In this document: in pieces, positions 45,504-57,390 of the stretch
Layout: each line of letters begins with the position of its first letter
Numbering within the stretch: the stretch's first letter is position 1
From: Nymphaea colorata
Lineage: Eukaryota; Streptophyta; Magnoliopsida; Nymphaeales; Nymphaeaceae
Length of the DNA stretch: 64,000 nucleotides
Reading direction: 5' to 3'
NCBI RefSeq assembly: GCF_008831285.2
Contig: NC_045138.2
Location: 5,177,205-5,241,204, forward strand
The notes under the pieces: model-generated
Told to the model about the DNA's origin: nothing
The model's database searches: none
Seen by the model: the letters and a program-made list of their open reading frames with translations, nothing else
Program-made: the position numbers and the translations under genes

Positions 45504-48500
45504 TCAATCTATTAACATCTGACAATTGTTAACATTCTTCCAACAAGGCAGTGCAGGACATCTGAAAATAATTAACGATTGAAGATTGGAGAGGCAGGCG
45601 GTTTGCTGCTGTGCATCCGTGGGACATGTTTCATTTTGTTGGGGAGTAATACTATTCACGTCCACCAGAGACTTGAGATTGGGGAAGTACCAAAGGGATA
45701 GCTCTCTCAGTTTTGGGAGGCATTGCCAGTGGCCTCTCAAGCAGATGTCCTCAGTGAAACCAGACAGACTCAAGTAGTTCAGTTGGGAGAGACCCCACAC
45801 CCACTCCGGCACCCTTCCCCATTTGACCTCATCAACATTGGTGCCCTCCAGATACAGTGTCTTCAGGGAGGGTAGAAATGTCGATACCTGTGATGGCAAT
45901 GGCGATGGCACTACTACTGCTGATTCTGAATCCAACCCCATGTGAATGACAGCTTTCGGAGCTGAATCGCTTCACCGCCATGCCCCAGCAGCTCCGATAG
46001 AGAATAAATCGAGCTTTCTGTCTACACCTTTGGACAATTCTTAAAATGCGCCACTCTTAAGCATGGCATAGAAGTAAATGTTGTTTCCCCTGATCCACCT
46101 GCTGGCCAAATCATCCATCTCCTCCCAGTTGGCCAAATCATCCATCTCCAACTCCTCAAGTAAAGGAAGGCGAGATGGGAGCCACTTCAAAGTGTTCAGA
46201 TCCCGCAAGCTTAACCGCTTTAAAGCTGGCATGTCAGTGACAGTCTTCAACATATTACATCCTTTCACCTTCAACTGAATGAGAGCAGGCATGTGATGAG
46301 AGATTTCATTCTCTTACATTCATACACCTTCAACGACTAGATACCAGGCATGTGATGAGGTAATTGCTCTAGGCTGTCACACCAACTCACCTCCAACGAC
46401 TCCAATGCAGGCATGTTAACAAGAGCCATCATGCTATTACATCCCAACACCCTCAACGACTTGAGGGCAGGCATGTGATGAGGCAATTCTCTAGGCTGCC
46501 ACAATCTTTCACCTCCAACCACTCCAAGGTAGACATGTGATGAGGTAATTGCTCTAGTCTGCCACAATCTATCACCTCCAATGACTTGAGAGCAGGCATG
46601 TGATGAGGTAATTGCTCTAGTCTGCACCAATCTTTCACCTCCAAGGACTCCAAGGCAGGCATGCTAGCTATTTCACGCAGTGCTTGGCAATTGATGACAT
46701 ATAGTACCTTCAACAAAGTAATGCTTATTAGTGTTTCCCATAAAGGGCATCTTTCCAATGCCAAGCTGGCATCTGTCCTTTATAATGACGTATCTTCAAG
46801 CACTCCAGCCCAAGTGGAGGTTCCAATTCCTCCAGCACACCAGTCTGTTTGTCATCACCACTCTGTTTGTCATCACCTCCAATAATTCCAAAGTCTAATC
46901 GCAAACTGATTATACCATGCTTCTCCTTAAGCAATTGTGCATTTCTTGCACAATCGATTGCTTTTCTAGCCCCCCCAAACATTCTATTGACAATTCTCCG
47001 CTTAGTTTCTTCAAGTCTTTTAGTTCCCTAATATCGCATCCCTTTGTGTCCATTTTGTCATCGCATACCAGAAACCGATGCAAGGTCTATTGGTAAGCTT
47101 CCCCAAGCCTTTAGCTATAAATTTCAATTCCCGTGTACATTTCAGTCCAAGATATCTCAAGTTACACATTTCACCAATTTCCCTAGGCAACTCTTCAATA
47201 TAACGATCATTTAAATCCAATGTTTGCAAGTTACAAAGTCTGCCGATTGAACTGGGCAATTTTTTCACATAAGAGGAGCTTAGATGAAGAAATTTTAGAA
47301 GTGCATGGCATTGAATGGAATTTGGCAACTCATCCATCCTATATCCTCACAAAGACAACACCCTCAACCACTTGAAATTGATCAAGTGTTCAATATAAAC
47401 CTGAAAGTAAGAATCGTAATCAGCCAACAATGTGCACACCTTATTTGCAGTTTCCAAGGCATTATGCTTGTGTACCTCTGCATCGTGTACACCAAGTAAT
47501 GACAGATGGAGGGTGTTCTCAGTAGTAGAGGCATGACTATATTCCCATCCACCTATATAGAAGACAAGGTCATGCAAAATGTCATGCAATTTGATTCTCT
47601 TCAAATCAATTTCTTCAATCAAACACCGCTTTATCAAATCTTCAATGTATTGGTTTGCTGTCACTTCCACATCTATGTATTTCTTTTCATCAATCAATCC
47701 ATGTGCCATCCATTGCATGATGAATCTCTCCCTTTCAATCTCATAATCCTTTGGATAAATGCAGCAATACACAAAACAACTCTTCAAATAATATGGCAAG
47801 TCATCGTAGCTTAGTATGAGACCAGGAAGAATATGGCCCCCCATTTCATATGACAATGTTGTTGCTGCATGCGTCTTCCATTCCCATATCTTACTATGCT
47901 CAACGAACTTCCAGTCGTCGCTACTCATTTTCTTGGTAGGCATCATGGACCCTACTGTCTTAAAAGCGGCAACCCACCACACTTCTTTGTTATTCTCTCT
48001 GCAGCATCTTTGATCTTATGCATCACCAAATCTTCTGTTTGGCCTTCTCTTTATGCCTCCTTTAGAAATAACTCCCAGCTTTGGTCAAAACTAAATTTTC
48101 GTAATTCATGCATATAAGAAGCACACATCCCATCCGACACATCTTTCTTTCTATTGGTAATCAAAATATTGCTCCCGGTTCCCTCCACCTCTTCCCCCCA
48201 CCATTTTACTTCCCACACATCATCAAGGACCAACAAAAAATTTTCCCTTGAGAGCTCGTTCCGTAATTGTGTGCACAACTTACTCAAGGAACAATCAGGG
48301 TTTTCTCCTGGCACTTCCCTTAGTATCTCCCGCATCAAGCCCTTACGGTTTGACCTCTCCTAAACACAAACCCATCATCTATGTTTCCCAAAATGTTTGT
48401 TCGTTTCTTTAAAGACCATTTTTGCAAGAGTTGTTTTGCCGATTCCGCCTTTTCGTACAATAGAAATAATAGAAACTCCACCCTCATGTGTCATACAACC

Positions 48501-49013
48501 CTCTATAGAGTCATTTGACAAGAGCCTTTTTACTATCTCATTTTTATCATCCTCCCTGCCTGTGGGTGGTTGTATGCCCAAGTGATGGGTTGTCTCGCGG
48601 GGGTTGTCATGTTTACCATGAACAGAGTCCTCACCACCCCCTATTGGCGTTGTCATGTTTCAAGCTTTCTTTATTTCATCAAGCCTTTCATAGATTTTCT
48701 TGATTTTGTTACCAAGTTGGTAGCGAGAACAAACATCTTCGTAATGGGAAGAGAATGTAGTGGTCCAAGATCGCTTTCATACCTTGTCCCTATTGCTGGC
48801 CTCAATTTTGCTTTGATATTCATCGATGATGTCCTTGGCATCATAAAGAACATCCTTGAGCTCAACCTCTAGATCTCTGTCACACAGCTTGCTGAAAAAT
48901 GGCTCGCGATCAGCATCTTTGATGGGCTTTTGGAAGATTGTCAGCAAGTTGGTTACAAAAGCCCACAGCTTGGAAATGGCTGTTTGCGCAAGAACGTCTA
49001 TTTCTACCGCCAT
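45504..49013 (-). pseudogene. CNL resistance-gene pseudogene (second NLR)
   Basis: Full-length CNL layout. The ATG at 49013 opens MAVEIDVLAQ and a coiled coil with KDIIDEY. Then come the P-loop GGIGKTTLAK (48420-48455), kinase-2 FLLVLDDVW (48205-48240), GSNILITNRKKDV, CGGLPLL (about 47975), YCCIYPKDYE (RNBS-D), and LHDILHDL in place of MHD (about 47575). LRRs follow to the TAG-type end near 45504. Lesions: in-frame TGA codons near 48777 and 48659, TGA and TAG after the P-loop exon region (about 48375-48355), TAA near 48052, a frameshift inside GLPL at 47965-47985, TGA near 47340, and more frameshifts in the LRRs. Several stops are TGG to TGA or CGA to TGA changes. Not able to make a receptor. 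It is a close relative of the pseudogene at 61.3-64 kb. Confidence 0.88.
46289..46690 (-). repeat. 63-bp tandem LRR array inside the second NLR
   Basis: GCATGTGATG recurs at 46348, 46471, 46533 (as ACATGTGATG) and 46596, close to multiples of 63 bp. Each unit encodes a 21-residue LRR of the type MPALKSLEVIDCGRLEQLPH. A one-base loss near 46488 breaks the frame between units. Confidence 0.8.
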
Positions 49014-49043
49014 CTCTTCTGACCACATGGCCAGTTTCTTGGT

Positions 49044-49510
49044 AGATTAAAGAGCAGAGGAAGAGAAGCAATTTTCAGATGGATACAAAAAAAAGGAAAA
49101 AAACATAAAGACCAGGCTGCCAACAATTATGGTTGACTTGTAGATTCCCATCCCCCATCGGTCCTCTCCTCATAAAAATCAAATCAAGCTGAGTGATTGG
49201 GTCCATTTAATCACCACCACCGCCACATTAACATGTTGCGAGTGGTAAAGAGTAATGCAATGACTCGCCCACTCCCTATTCAATATGATTTCTTCATTCA
49301 CATGCAGTTTGATTGATGTCAGTCGTGGCGTGATCTGTTTTTCTCTTCAATCTAAAGAAACATGTTTCTAATACTAGAATACGAGAAAAAAATACTCAAT
49401 GGTACACTTTTAATTTATAGGTTGTGTTAAAGAAGAAATTCAATTTCTTAATTTACTTTCTCCTAAATAAATCTGGTAGAAAGATCCTCAAAGCCAAGCC
49501 TTCTACATAC
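49044..49510. other. Upstream region of the second NLR, no recognised feature
   Basis: Region lying 5' of the minus-strand NLR. No clear TATA box or other gene is seen. Confidence 0.4.
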
Positions 49511-49519
49511 CCTAGAGTT

Positions 49520-52500
49520 TCCCCTATCGGGATTGTCAGATTTCTTGTTAATCTCATTCTACCTTACCAGAGTCCCTCTGGGGAGAGGCATTAAAGACTG
49601 CAACTTATATTCTAAATAGAGTGCCATCAAAAGCAGTACCAAAAACCCCATATGAATTATGGACAGGCAAAACGCCTAGTATGAGGCATTTTCATATTTG
49701 GGGATGTCCAGCTGAAGCAAGGCCATATAGGCCAAGCGAAAGAAAACTGGACTCTAAGACGGTTAGCTGTTACTTTGTTGGGTATTCTGAAAGGTCAAGG
49801 GGTTATAAGTTTTATAATCTATCCAGTAAGTCTTTCTTTGAAACGGGAAATGCCCATTTCTTTGAGGATATTGAGTTTGGGGGAGGTGATCAGGTTAGAA
49901 ACATTGCCTTTGAAGAGGGACATGAGTCCACTCATACAGGTGTTGTAAGCAACAGTCAGGTATTCATTCCTGCAATTGTTTCATCAACATATTCAGAAGA
50001 AGGCAATGATGTCGATCTCCATACTGAAGAACAAACTCAACAACCTCAAGAAAATCAAGTAGAAGTGCCACTGAGGAGATCCATCAGAGAGAGGAGAAAT
50101 ACAATTTCAAATGATTTTGTCTATCTCCAAGAACATGATGTTGATAAAGGCTTAATGGAAGATGATCCTATTAACTTCCAGCAAGCAATAAAGAGTTCTA
50201 AATCTCATAAGTGGATAGATGCCATGAGTGAGGAAATAAAGTCCATGATGGACAATGACGTATGAGATGTTGTTCCCTTGCCTGAAGGTGTGAAACCCAT
50301 TGGTTGTAAATGGATATTTAAAACTAAGAGGGATTCATTAGGAAACATCGAAAGGTATAAGGCACGTCTTGTTGCAAAGGGCTTTATTCAAAAGGAAGAC
50401 ATTGATTATACAGAGACTTTCTCTCCAGTTTCGTCGAAAGACTCTTTCAGGACCATAATGGCACTTGTGGCTCATTTTGACTTAGAGCTGGCATCAGATG
50501 GATGTTAAGACAGCATTTCTAAATGGAGACATTGATGAAACGATATATATGGTGCAACCAGAAAACTTTGCTTCAGGAAATGCAAAGAAAATGGTTTGCA
50601 AACTTAAGAAATCCATCTATGGGCTAAAGCAAGCTTCCCGTCAATGGTATTACAAATTTCATCAAGGTATAGTTTCATTTGGCTTTGAGACCAATATGGT
50701 TGATGAATGTGTGTACCATAAGTTCAGTAAGGGCAAATTTATTTTTCTGGTTCTATATGTCGATGATATATTGCTGGCAAGTAATGATGTGGGCACATTA
50801 CATGAAACTAAGAAATTTTTGTCATCAAAGTTTGACATGAAGGATCTTGGTTGTGCATCTTTTGTATTAGGAATCCAAATATTTCGAGATCGTTCTCGGG
50901 GTATTCTTGGATTATCACAAAAGACCTACATTGATAAGGTGCTTCAGCGATATGACATGAAGGATTGTAAACCAGGAGATACTCCAGTTGCTAAAGGAGA
51001 CAAGTTTAGTCTCAAACAGTGCCCTAAAAGTGAAATCGAATCTAAGGAAATGGAAAGGATTCCCTATTCGTCTGTTGTGGGAAGCCTTATGTATGCTTAG
51101 GTTTGTACTTGTCCGGATATTGCATTTATCGTGGGAATGTTAGGCAGATACTTAAGTAATCCAGGTTTGGATCATTGGAAAGCAGCCAAAAGGGTATTGA
51201 GGTACTTACAAAGAACAAAAAATTTTATGCTCACATACAAGAAGTCAGACCAGTTGGAGATCATTGGGTATTCAGATTTTGACTTTGCTGGGTGCCAAGA
51301 CAGTCGTAAGTCTACTTCAGGCTATGTATTTATGTTGGCTGGAGGAGCTATATCATGGAAAAGTGTCAAACAGACACTTGTAGCTACTTCAAGCAGCAGA
51401 ATTCATAGCATGTTACGAAGCATCCAATCATGCTTTGTGGTTGCGGAATTTTGTCACGGGGCTGCGCATTATGAATGGTGTAGAAAGACCACTAAGATTG
51501 TTGTGTGACAATAATTCAACAGTCATGTACTCTAATAACAGCCGCAGTTTGTCAAAGTCGAAGCACATCGACATAAAGTTTCTGGCTGTTAAAGAGAGGA
51601 TACAGAATGGTCAGGTGTCTTTAGAGCACATTGGGACAAACTCTATGATTGCGGATCCGCTTACTAAGGGTTTAACACCTAAGGTCTTTCATGAACATGT
51701 TGTTCATATGGGGATCTTATCCTTAGATGATGTGCTGGTTTAGTGAGAGTTTGTATTTTGTTTGCTCTAATGTATGAACACATATTCAGTTTTCTGCAGA
51801 ATAAAGTTTAAAGTTCTTTGGTTCCATTCTGTGTTTATGTTTTGATCTCCATAAGGTTTTAAAGTTGGACCAGTTGAGAATAGACATGTTGTAATCACAT
51901 TGTATGTAATTCTCATGCTATACATCCATATCAGATCTATGTCATTGGTTATGTTAACATTTGTGATCATTGAAGGTTTAGCTAACTTTTGATATAGCGA
52001 AAGCCGCTTTGGTTCTGTGTTGATATGATCATGGACGAGATTGGTGAAATGACGTTTAATAAGATAGCAGTTATGGGCTCTTAAGGTTTTGTATAATGTC
52101 TGAATGTATTAAAACATATTTGGCCCAAATGGGAGATTGTAAGATCATTTGGTGGGCCTGCATATGTCTATGAGGAATTTCAGACATTATGGCTGTCTTA
52201 ATGTAAATATCCGCTTAAGTGATTGCATTTTGGGATATTACGTCATTTTAGATGGTATGGGGTAATTTTGAAATGTATAGATACCAGTACGGAATTACAG
52301 ACTCTTTGATGGGTTGAATCCGTAATTGTCCTTGTTATATAATGGTAGTGGTCCCTAGGGTCGTGAAATGGTTGCCTGAAACATTGGTTTCTAGGGTTTT
52401 CCTCTTCCCCATCTGAGAGAGACCTCAAGCGCGCCGCACGTACCCTGAAAGACCCTGCTGCGATCTTCCCGTGCACCAGATCAGATGGATTCAGGTACGC

Positions 52501-52611
52501 TTCCGCTTCAGTTTAAGGTTTCGTTTATTTCAATGATTTAGCATGAGCATAATCCTGTTTAGGGTATATACGTTTGGTTTTGTATATGCGTTATGGGGAG
52601 AAATCCCAACA
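49520..52611 (+). mobile_element. 5'-truncated Ty1/copia element E with 3' LTR
   Basis: Starts inside the integrase domain ([20 protein letters not shown] at 49567). It continues with the [13 protein letters not shown] block, RT ([45 protein letters not shown] near 50755) and RNase H (GYSDFDFAGC; CDNNSTVMYSNN; SKHIDIKFLAVKE), ending before 51743. Lesions: TGG to TGA at 50263, a one-base insertion near 50490, CAG to TAG at 51098-51100, and a frameshift near 51400. About 390 bp of non-coding sequence follows. AAATGGGAGAT then precedes the 3' LTR, and no 5' LTR is present. Same family as relic F at 11.3-12.3 kb. Confidence 0.88.
52138..52611 (+). repeat. 3' LTR of copia E (about 474 bp)
   Basis: Begins TGTAAGATC directly after the GGGAGAT tract and ends near AAATCCCAACA. 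TATATAATGG at 52336 is a likely TATA box, followed by a GGTCCCTAGGG leader similar to relic F. Confidence 0.65.
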
Positions 52612-54010
52612 TTCAATTCTCTCTCTCCCTTTTTAAAAGTCTTTCTCTCCCTCTCTTTCTTTTACATGACTTTTAATCTCTCTTTTTTCTTTTTTCTTTT
52701 TTAAACCCCCCCTCTCTCTCTCCACCCCTTTTAAACAAATGATGGGTAGGACAATGGTTGGGTTAGGCAGCATGTTACAGCCATGTCTTCAGTTTGATTA
52801 CTTGGAGGGTGCTATCCTAATGGTATTGAGAAACAACCTTGATTTTGAGATTAGGGGTGCCATTATGAGGTCAACTGGACTGGTTCTTGTCTCCTCCCCC
52901 ACCCACTTTTACTCCCCTCCTTTAAGACTTCTCTCCCTTTTACTGTCTCTTCTATTTTTTTCTTTTCTCCCTCTCTCTCTCTCTATTTATATATTAAGCA
53001 AAAAAAATCTCCCATTTTGCATGCCCCAAAATCATTCAACTTCACCAAGGCCAATATGAAGGTGCAATACCCATGATCCTTATCATTCGGACTACATTTG
53101 AATGACATACAACTCATTTTTGAAAACCTTTTTTTTAATATGCATGTTGTGGTATGAATGACTTATCTAATTTTCTTTCAAGCATAGAGAATTCTTTCTC
53201 TTTTCATTTGACTTTCATATTCACCATGCATTCATAAGATTCACGGATACCCACAACCACTCCTTTAGGAAACCTAAGCAAAACATGATCGAGCCTTAAT
53301 AATATGGTAATAGAGTTAGGCTAAAACTTGAGATTAACTTGTGTTTCAAAAGATATCTATTCACTTTCTTTACTTTACAAATGATCATTTCATTAAAGCA
53401 TTTTTATAAAATTTTATCAAAACTCTTATTTCAAAAATTGACTTAATTTTTTTTTTACTTTAAATGATTATTACAAATCAAATGATTCATTAGTTAAGAT
53501 TATTTCTTCTAAAACGTATCTCTTACGATTTTATCAAACAAAAATTATCGAACTTTCTTTTCCAGTGCATAATGAACAATTTTCTTATTTTAAGGATTGA
53601 CTCTTACATCTTTTTTTACTTTATAAAATTTTAAATTCTAAAACACTTTGACATCTTTAACATCCACCACATTGCATTTAAGTTGAGGAAATGCACCAAG
53701 AATGAAGAACGCCACAGAAAAACTAAGCCTCATACCAATGGCTGGTGGACCCCTTTTCTAGTTCGCAAAACAAATTCTCACTAGTGAATGAAAAGAAATT
53801 TTGGGATGCAAATAATATGGCTCTGGTGGTGAGAAATTTCTTCTCACAAACAAGCTTGTAAGGTCTGTAAATGGAACACATATGATATTGATTCTTAATT
53901 CTATATCATTATGGATATAAAAATTTTGACTTATATCATTATGCAATGTGATCTATAAACTAGTTGTACTTCTGATCTCCCCAGTAGAATTATTCACCAT
54001 CCATGCATCT
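52612..54010. other. Gene-free stretch with pyrimidine tracts
   Basis: CT-rich low-complexity tracts at 52615-52735 and 52890-52985. The remainder is AT-rich with no recognised coding. Confidence 0.5.
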
Positions 54011-54059
54011 TGCTCTTGTAGTGGTCCACAGCTAGGATAAGGTCATATAGGACAATTTT

Positions 54060-54262
54060 TTCTTCTCAAATTAGATGTTTCAAAGGCTTATCACAAAGTG
54101 AGATTGTCTTTCTGCACTTTGGGATTTCTTATTTGGGATTTGATGAGGAAAAATATGACTTGTGTTTCTACTGCTTTCTTTGTTGTTGCCTTTAAGAAGT
54201 GAGGGATCCACTTTTTGCAGCCATAGAGGTTGATAACAAGGGGACCCTCTCTCTCCTCTAGC
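54060..54262 (+). mobile_element. L1-type LINE RT fragment
   Basis: KLDVSKAYHKV at 54067-54099 is RT motif A. QGDPLSPL at 54237-54260 is motif B, at the normal spacing of about 57 codons, but in another frame. Cut on the right by a dispersed repeat that begins near 54262. Confidence 0.7.
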
Positions 54263-54590
54263 GGTGTTTGGGTAACAGTATGAAGGTGAAAATTTGGTAT
54301 GAGTATTGGGGATAGGGGATTCTAGAACAACTACTCAAGGAAGATGATCTTATGAAATTATACAGTCACATGCAAGCTACAGAGGAGGCAGTTCTTACCC
54401 ACAAGGAAGAATTTCTTGCTGGAGATATATTTTCTATGTCAGTCTAGTTTCTTATTAGTTCTTCTCTTATTGATTGTGATGATGTTCTGACATGAGGTAC
54501 TCATAATTTCATTAACTTGAGATGAAATGGATATGAAAACAAAAACAGTAGACCGCGAGATCCAGGGGTGAAGCCATCAATTTTTTAAAG
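54262..54590. repeat. Dispersed repeat with a 180-bp extra segment; inverted partner of 57600-57755
   Basis: GGTGTTTGGGTAACAGTA, GGTGAAAATTTGGT, GTACTCATAATTTCATTAAC and TTGAGATGAAATGGA occur here, and in inverted orientation in the same order at 57.60-57.76 kb. Here about 180 bp of other sequence (54313-54494) separates the two halves. Confidence 0.6.
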
Positions 54591-54919
54591 GATGGGCTGA
54601 ACAGTATTTGCAAAAATTATACAAGGGCCAAACAATATTTTTCAAAATTTTTACGTAGGCCAATTTAAATTTTTTTAAAAATGTAAGTGTCATTTTTTCT
54701 TTTCCAAAACAATACGGGGGAGGGGCCATGGCTCATGCCAGCTCCGCCTCCTTCTGCCCCAGCCTAGATCCTTACAATAAGATTATTTGGCAAATGATAC
54801 TTACTATCATGGGTGTCGCTGGTACATTGATGTATCACCAGGATTGGCTTCCTTGTAATGGGCCATACTTGTGTTCATACATCCATAATTTGGAATTTAA
54901 GGTGACGGTGCAAATATTC

Positions 54920-55200
54920 ACTAATCTTGATTAAATTATGATTAGATATTCACTAATCTTAATTTAAGGCGACGGCACAAAAAACTCTTGGCTGTCTAGT
55001 TATCAATCACTAATTTTCACTTGGGCTATGCTCACCTATTTTTATAATTGAACAGAAAAAAGTGGATCAATGGCAAAAAAATTCGAAAATTTTAACTTCC
55101 CATATTTATTCTTCACCATGAAAGGCTTCAAAACCACTTGTCCAGTCGCTTTAGTGTTGCATGTAGAAAAGAAAGAAAGAAAGAAAGAAAAAAAGATTGG
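54920..55200 (+). repeat. Duplicated non-coding segment, partner of 40420-40710
   Basis: See the blocks listed for 40420-40710. This copy ends in a (GAAA)n run at 55169-55190 and leads straight into LRR-encoding sequence. Confidence 0.75.
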
Positions 55201-55204
55201 CCAA

Positions 55205-56290
55205 CAAATTTTAATAGATTTAATGAATACTGAATATACCAAGCTACATTCACCAAAGCTAGAAAGATGCCATTTATGAGAAAAACTAATAAGCCTTACC
55301 TCGTTGAAAGTACTAAATGCCATCAATTGCCCAGCACTATGTGAAATAGCTAGCATAAAGCTGTCTTGGAGTCGTTGAAGGTGGAGGAATGCTAGAGCAA
55401 TTACCTCATCACATGCCAGGTCTCAAGTCATTGAAGGTGTACGGACCTAATGGCTTGAAGGCTCTTGTTAACGTTCCTTTACTTGAGGAGTTGATGGTGG
55501 AAGGGTTGCTCAACTGGGAAGGGTGGCCAGCAGACGGAATAGGGGAAACAACATTGACTTCTATGCCAAGGTTAAGAGGCGAATTTTATGAATGTCCAAA
55601 GATGGAGACAGAAGGCTTGCTTGATGCTCTATTGGAGCTGGTGGGGCATGACGGTCAAGTGACTCATCTCCACAGTCTGTCAGTGATTTGTTGCCTAAGT
55701 GCAAGATTGGGATGGAAATTCCTTGAGCAACTGCCTAACTTCATTGAGTTAAGGTTGGATCCAGACTCAGCAGTACTACTGCCATCGCCATTGCCATCGG
55801 CTGTATCAACATTTCTACCATCCCTCAAGTCTCTGTCTTTGAGTGACACGAATGTTGATGAGGTCTAATTGGATAGGGTGCCGCAGTGGTTGTGGGGACT
55901 CTCCCAGCTGGAGACATTGTACCTAAACTATTTCTATGAGGACATCAGCTTGGGAGGCCACAGGAAATGCCTCTCAAAACTGAGATACCTAGAGCTTCAA
56001 TACTTCCCCAAGCTGAATTCTCTGGTGGACATTACTACCCACCAAAATGAAAATGATGCAGTAGCAACATGTCCCACGGATACAAATGAACAGATCACCT
56101 GCCTCTTGAAGCTTCAAAAGTTGGTAATTTACTTTTGTCCAGCACCCCATCTGCCACAGGAACTCAGAGACCATCTTGGGGAAAGGTTATCCATCCTAGG
56201 CTAAAGTGGTTGAGGTGCTGTTATATCATGTTACGGAACGGAACCTTTTCTGTTTCATAGGCTGAAGCCGTCAGTATTTACATATGTCCT
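55205..56290 (+). pseudogene. Orphan NLR LRR tail (no CC or NB-ARC)
   Basis: Starts in LRR sequence (NTEYTKLHS...LKLERCHL) and continues with EQLPHHMPGLKSLKVYGPNG, GLLNWEGWPADG, STFLPSLKSLSLSDTNVDEV, a TAA, then VPQWLWGLSQLETLYLNYFY and LPQELRDHLGERLSILG, with a stop after 56201. It is nearly the same as the tail of the pseudogene at 61.27-62.25 kb but on the opposite strand, and shares its TAA after NVDEV (55866-55868). The similarity runs on into the 3' flank to about 56285. No promoter or N-terminal part accompanies it, so it is a duplicated fragment and not a gene. Confidence 0.85.
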
Positions 56291-56569
56291 GCACTTGATC
56301 TGCTGCAGGAGTTAAGATGCCATCTTAGAGGAAAGGTAAAAATTATCCGATATGTTGTAGTGTTTAAAATCGGTGACAGATTGTAACTATATTTTTTTGT
56401 GGTCAAGTATGAATCTTTTGCATTCAGTCGGCTCTTTTTTTCTCTCCCCTGTTTGATTTAGGTATTGTACATTTTTTATGTCATGTTTTCCATCTGCATA
56501 AGTAGAGTGAATATGTAAAAATCAATAGATTGCAACTGCTTTCAGCAAACATGACAGAAGTCAATAGGA

Positions 56570-56990
56570 CTTCGTCATGTTGGTGTGCTTTCACTGAGAA
56601 CATCAGCTTGGGAGGCCACAGGAAATGACTCCTGAAACTGAGAAAGCCAGTTCTTTTTTACTTCCCCAATGTCAAGTCTTTTGGTGGGCGTAAATAGTAT
56701 TACTTCTCAACAAAATGATGCAGTAGCAAATACATTTCTCATAGATAAACTGGAACAGATTGCCTCCTTCTAGAAGTTTCAATGGTTGAGCAGCTAAGAG
56801 ACCATCTTGGAGAAAGGTTTACAATTACTAAAATGTTTTAGTTTGTTAAAATCGGTGACAGATTGAAACTAATTTTTTTTTTTTTAAACATGAATCTTTT
56901 TTGCTTTTCGTCGGCTCTTTTCTTTCGCTCCCTTGCTTGATTTAGGACTTGTAAAATTTTTTATGCCATGCTTTCCATTTTCTCTTTCAC
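56570..56990 (+). pseudogene. Second, more decayed copy of the NLR LRR tail and 3' flank
   Basis: AACATCAGCTTGGGAGGCCA, AAATGATGCAGTAGCAA, AGAGACCATCTTGGAGAAAGG and AAAATCGGTGACAGATTG repeat blocks from 55938-56390 in the same order and orientation, with many gaps. The flank ATGAATCTTTT..CGTCGGCTCTTT also recurs. It is a tandem duplication of the unit just before it. Confidence 0.75.
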
Positions 56991-57093
56991 CCACCACACA
57001 TTTGGTCTATTTGTTCTTAGCCGATCCAACCACCATTTAATTTTTATGCATCCACATAATATTTTTCTTCCTTTATTTTTCTTGACTGTCTTA

Positions 57094-57156
<63 letters not shown>

Positions 57157-57390
57157 CAAAATCTGTTGGATCCATATCCAAAACCTGTAAGGTTGTTAGC
57201 AGAGATGCTCTCTTCCTATTGTATTGCTGAGTCCTCCACCTAAGGCTAATATTGGCAAATATTAAAATCTCTAAGTAAGTGGGCTTGTATTCTTAACTCT
57301 TGAGAAGATGCACTAGCCAGTACTATATACATTCCTTCATAATCATTTATAGCTCATGCATCTTAAAATTTCCTTTTCATTCAGGGGGAT
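56940..57390 (+). repeat. NLR 3' flank copy (inverted partner of 44835-45430)
   Basis: Same ordered blocks as listed for 44835-45430, showing that duplication of the NLR tail carried at least 450 bp of downstream DNA. Confidence 0.8.
57095..57153. repeat. Compound (TA)n(GA)n microsatellite
   Basis: TA run followed directly by a GA run; the partner locus at 45232-45255 has only the TA part. Confidence 0.9.

Noticed and set aside
46289-46690. Regularly spaced short repeats that look like a CRISPR-type array
   Set aside because: Units are contiguous 63-bp LRR codons in a plant NLR; there are no spacers.
56968-57243. 91-codon open frame near the (TA)n(GA)n run
   Set aside because: It is the duplicated NLR 3' flank plus microsatellite. 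The partner at 45.2-45.4 kb is non-coding, and the apparent peptide similarity only reflects DNA homology.
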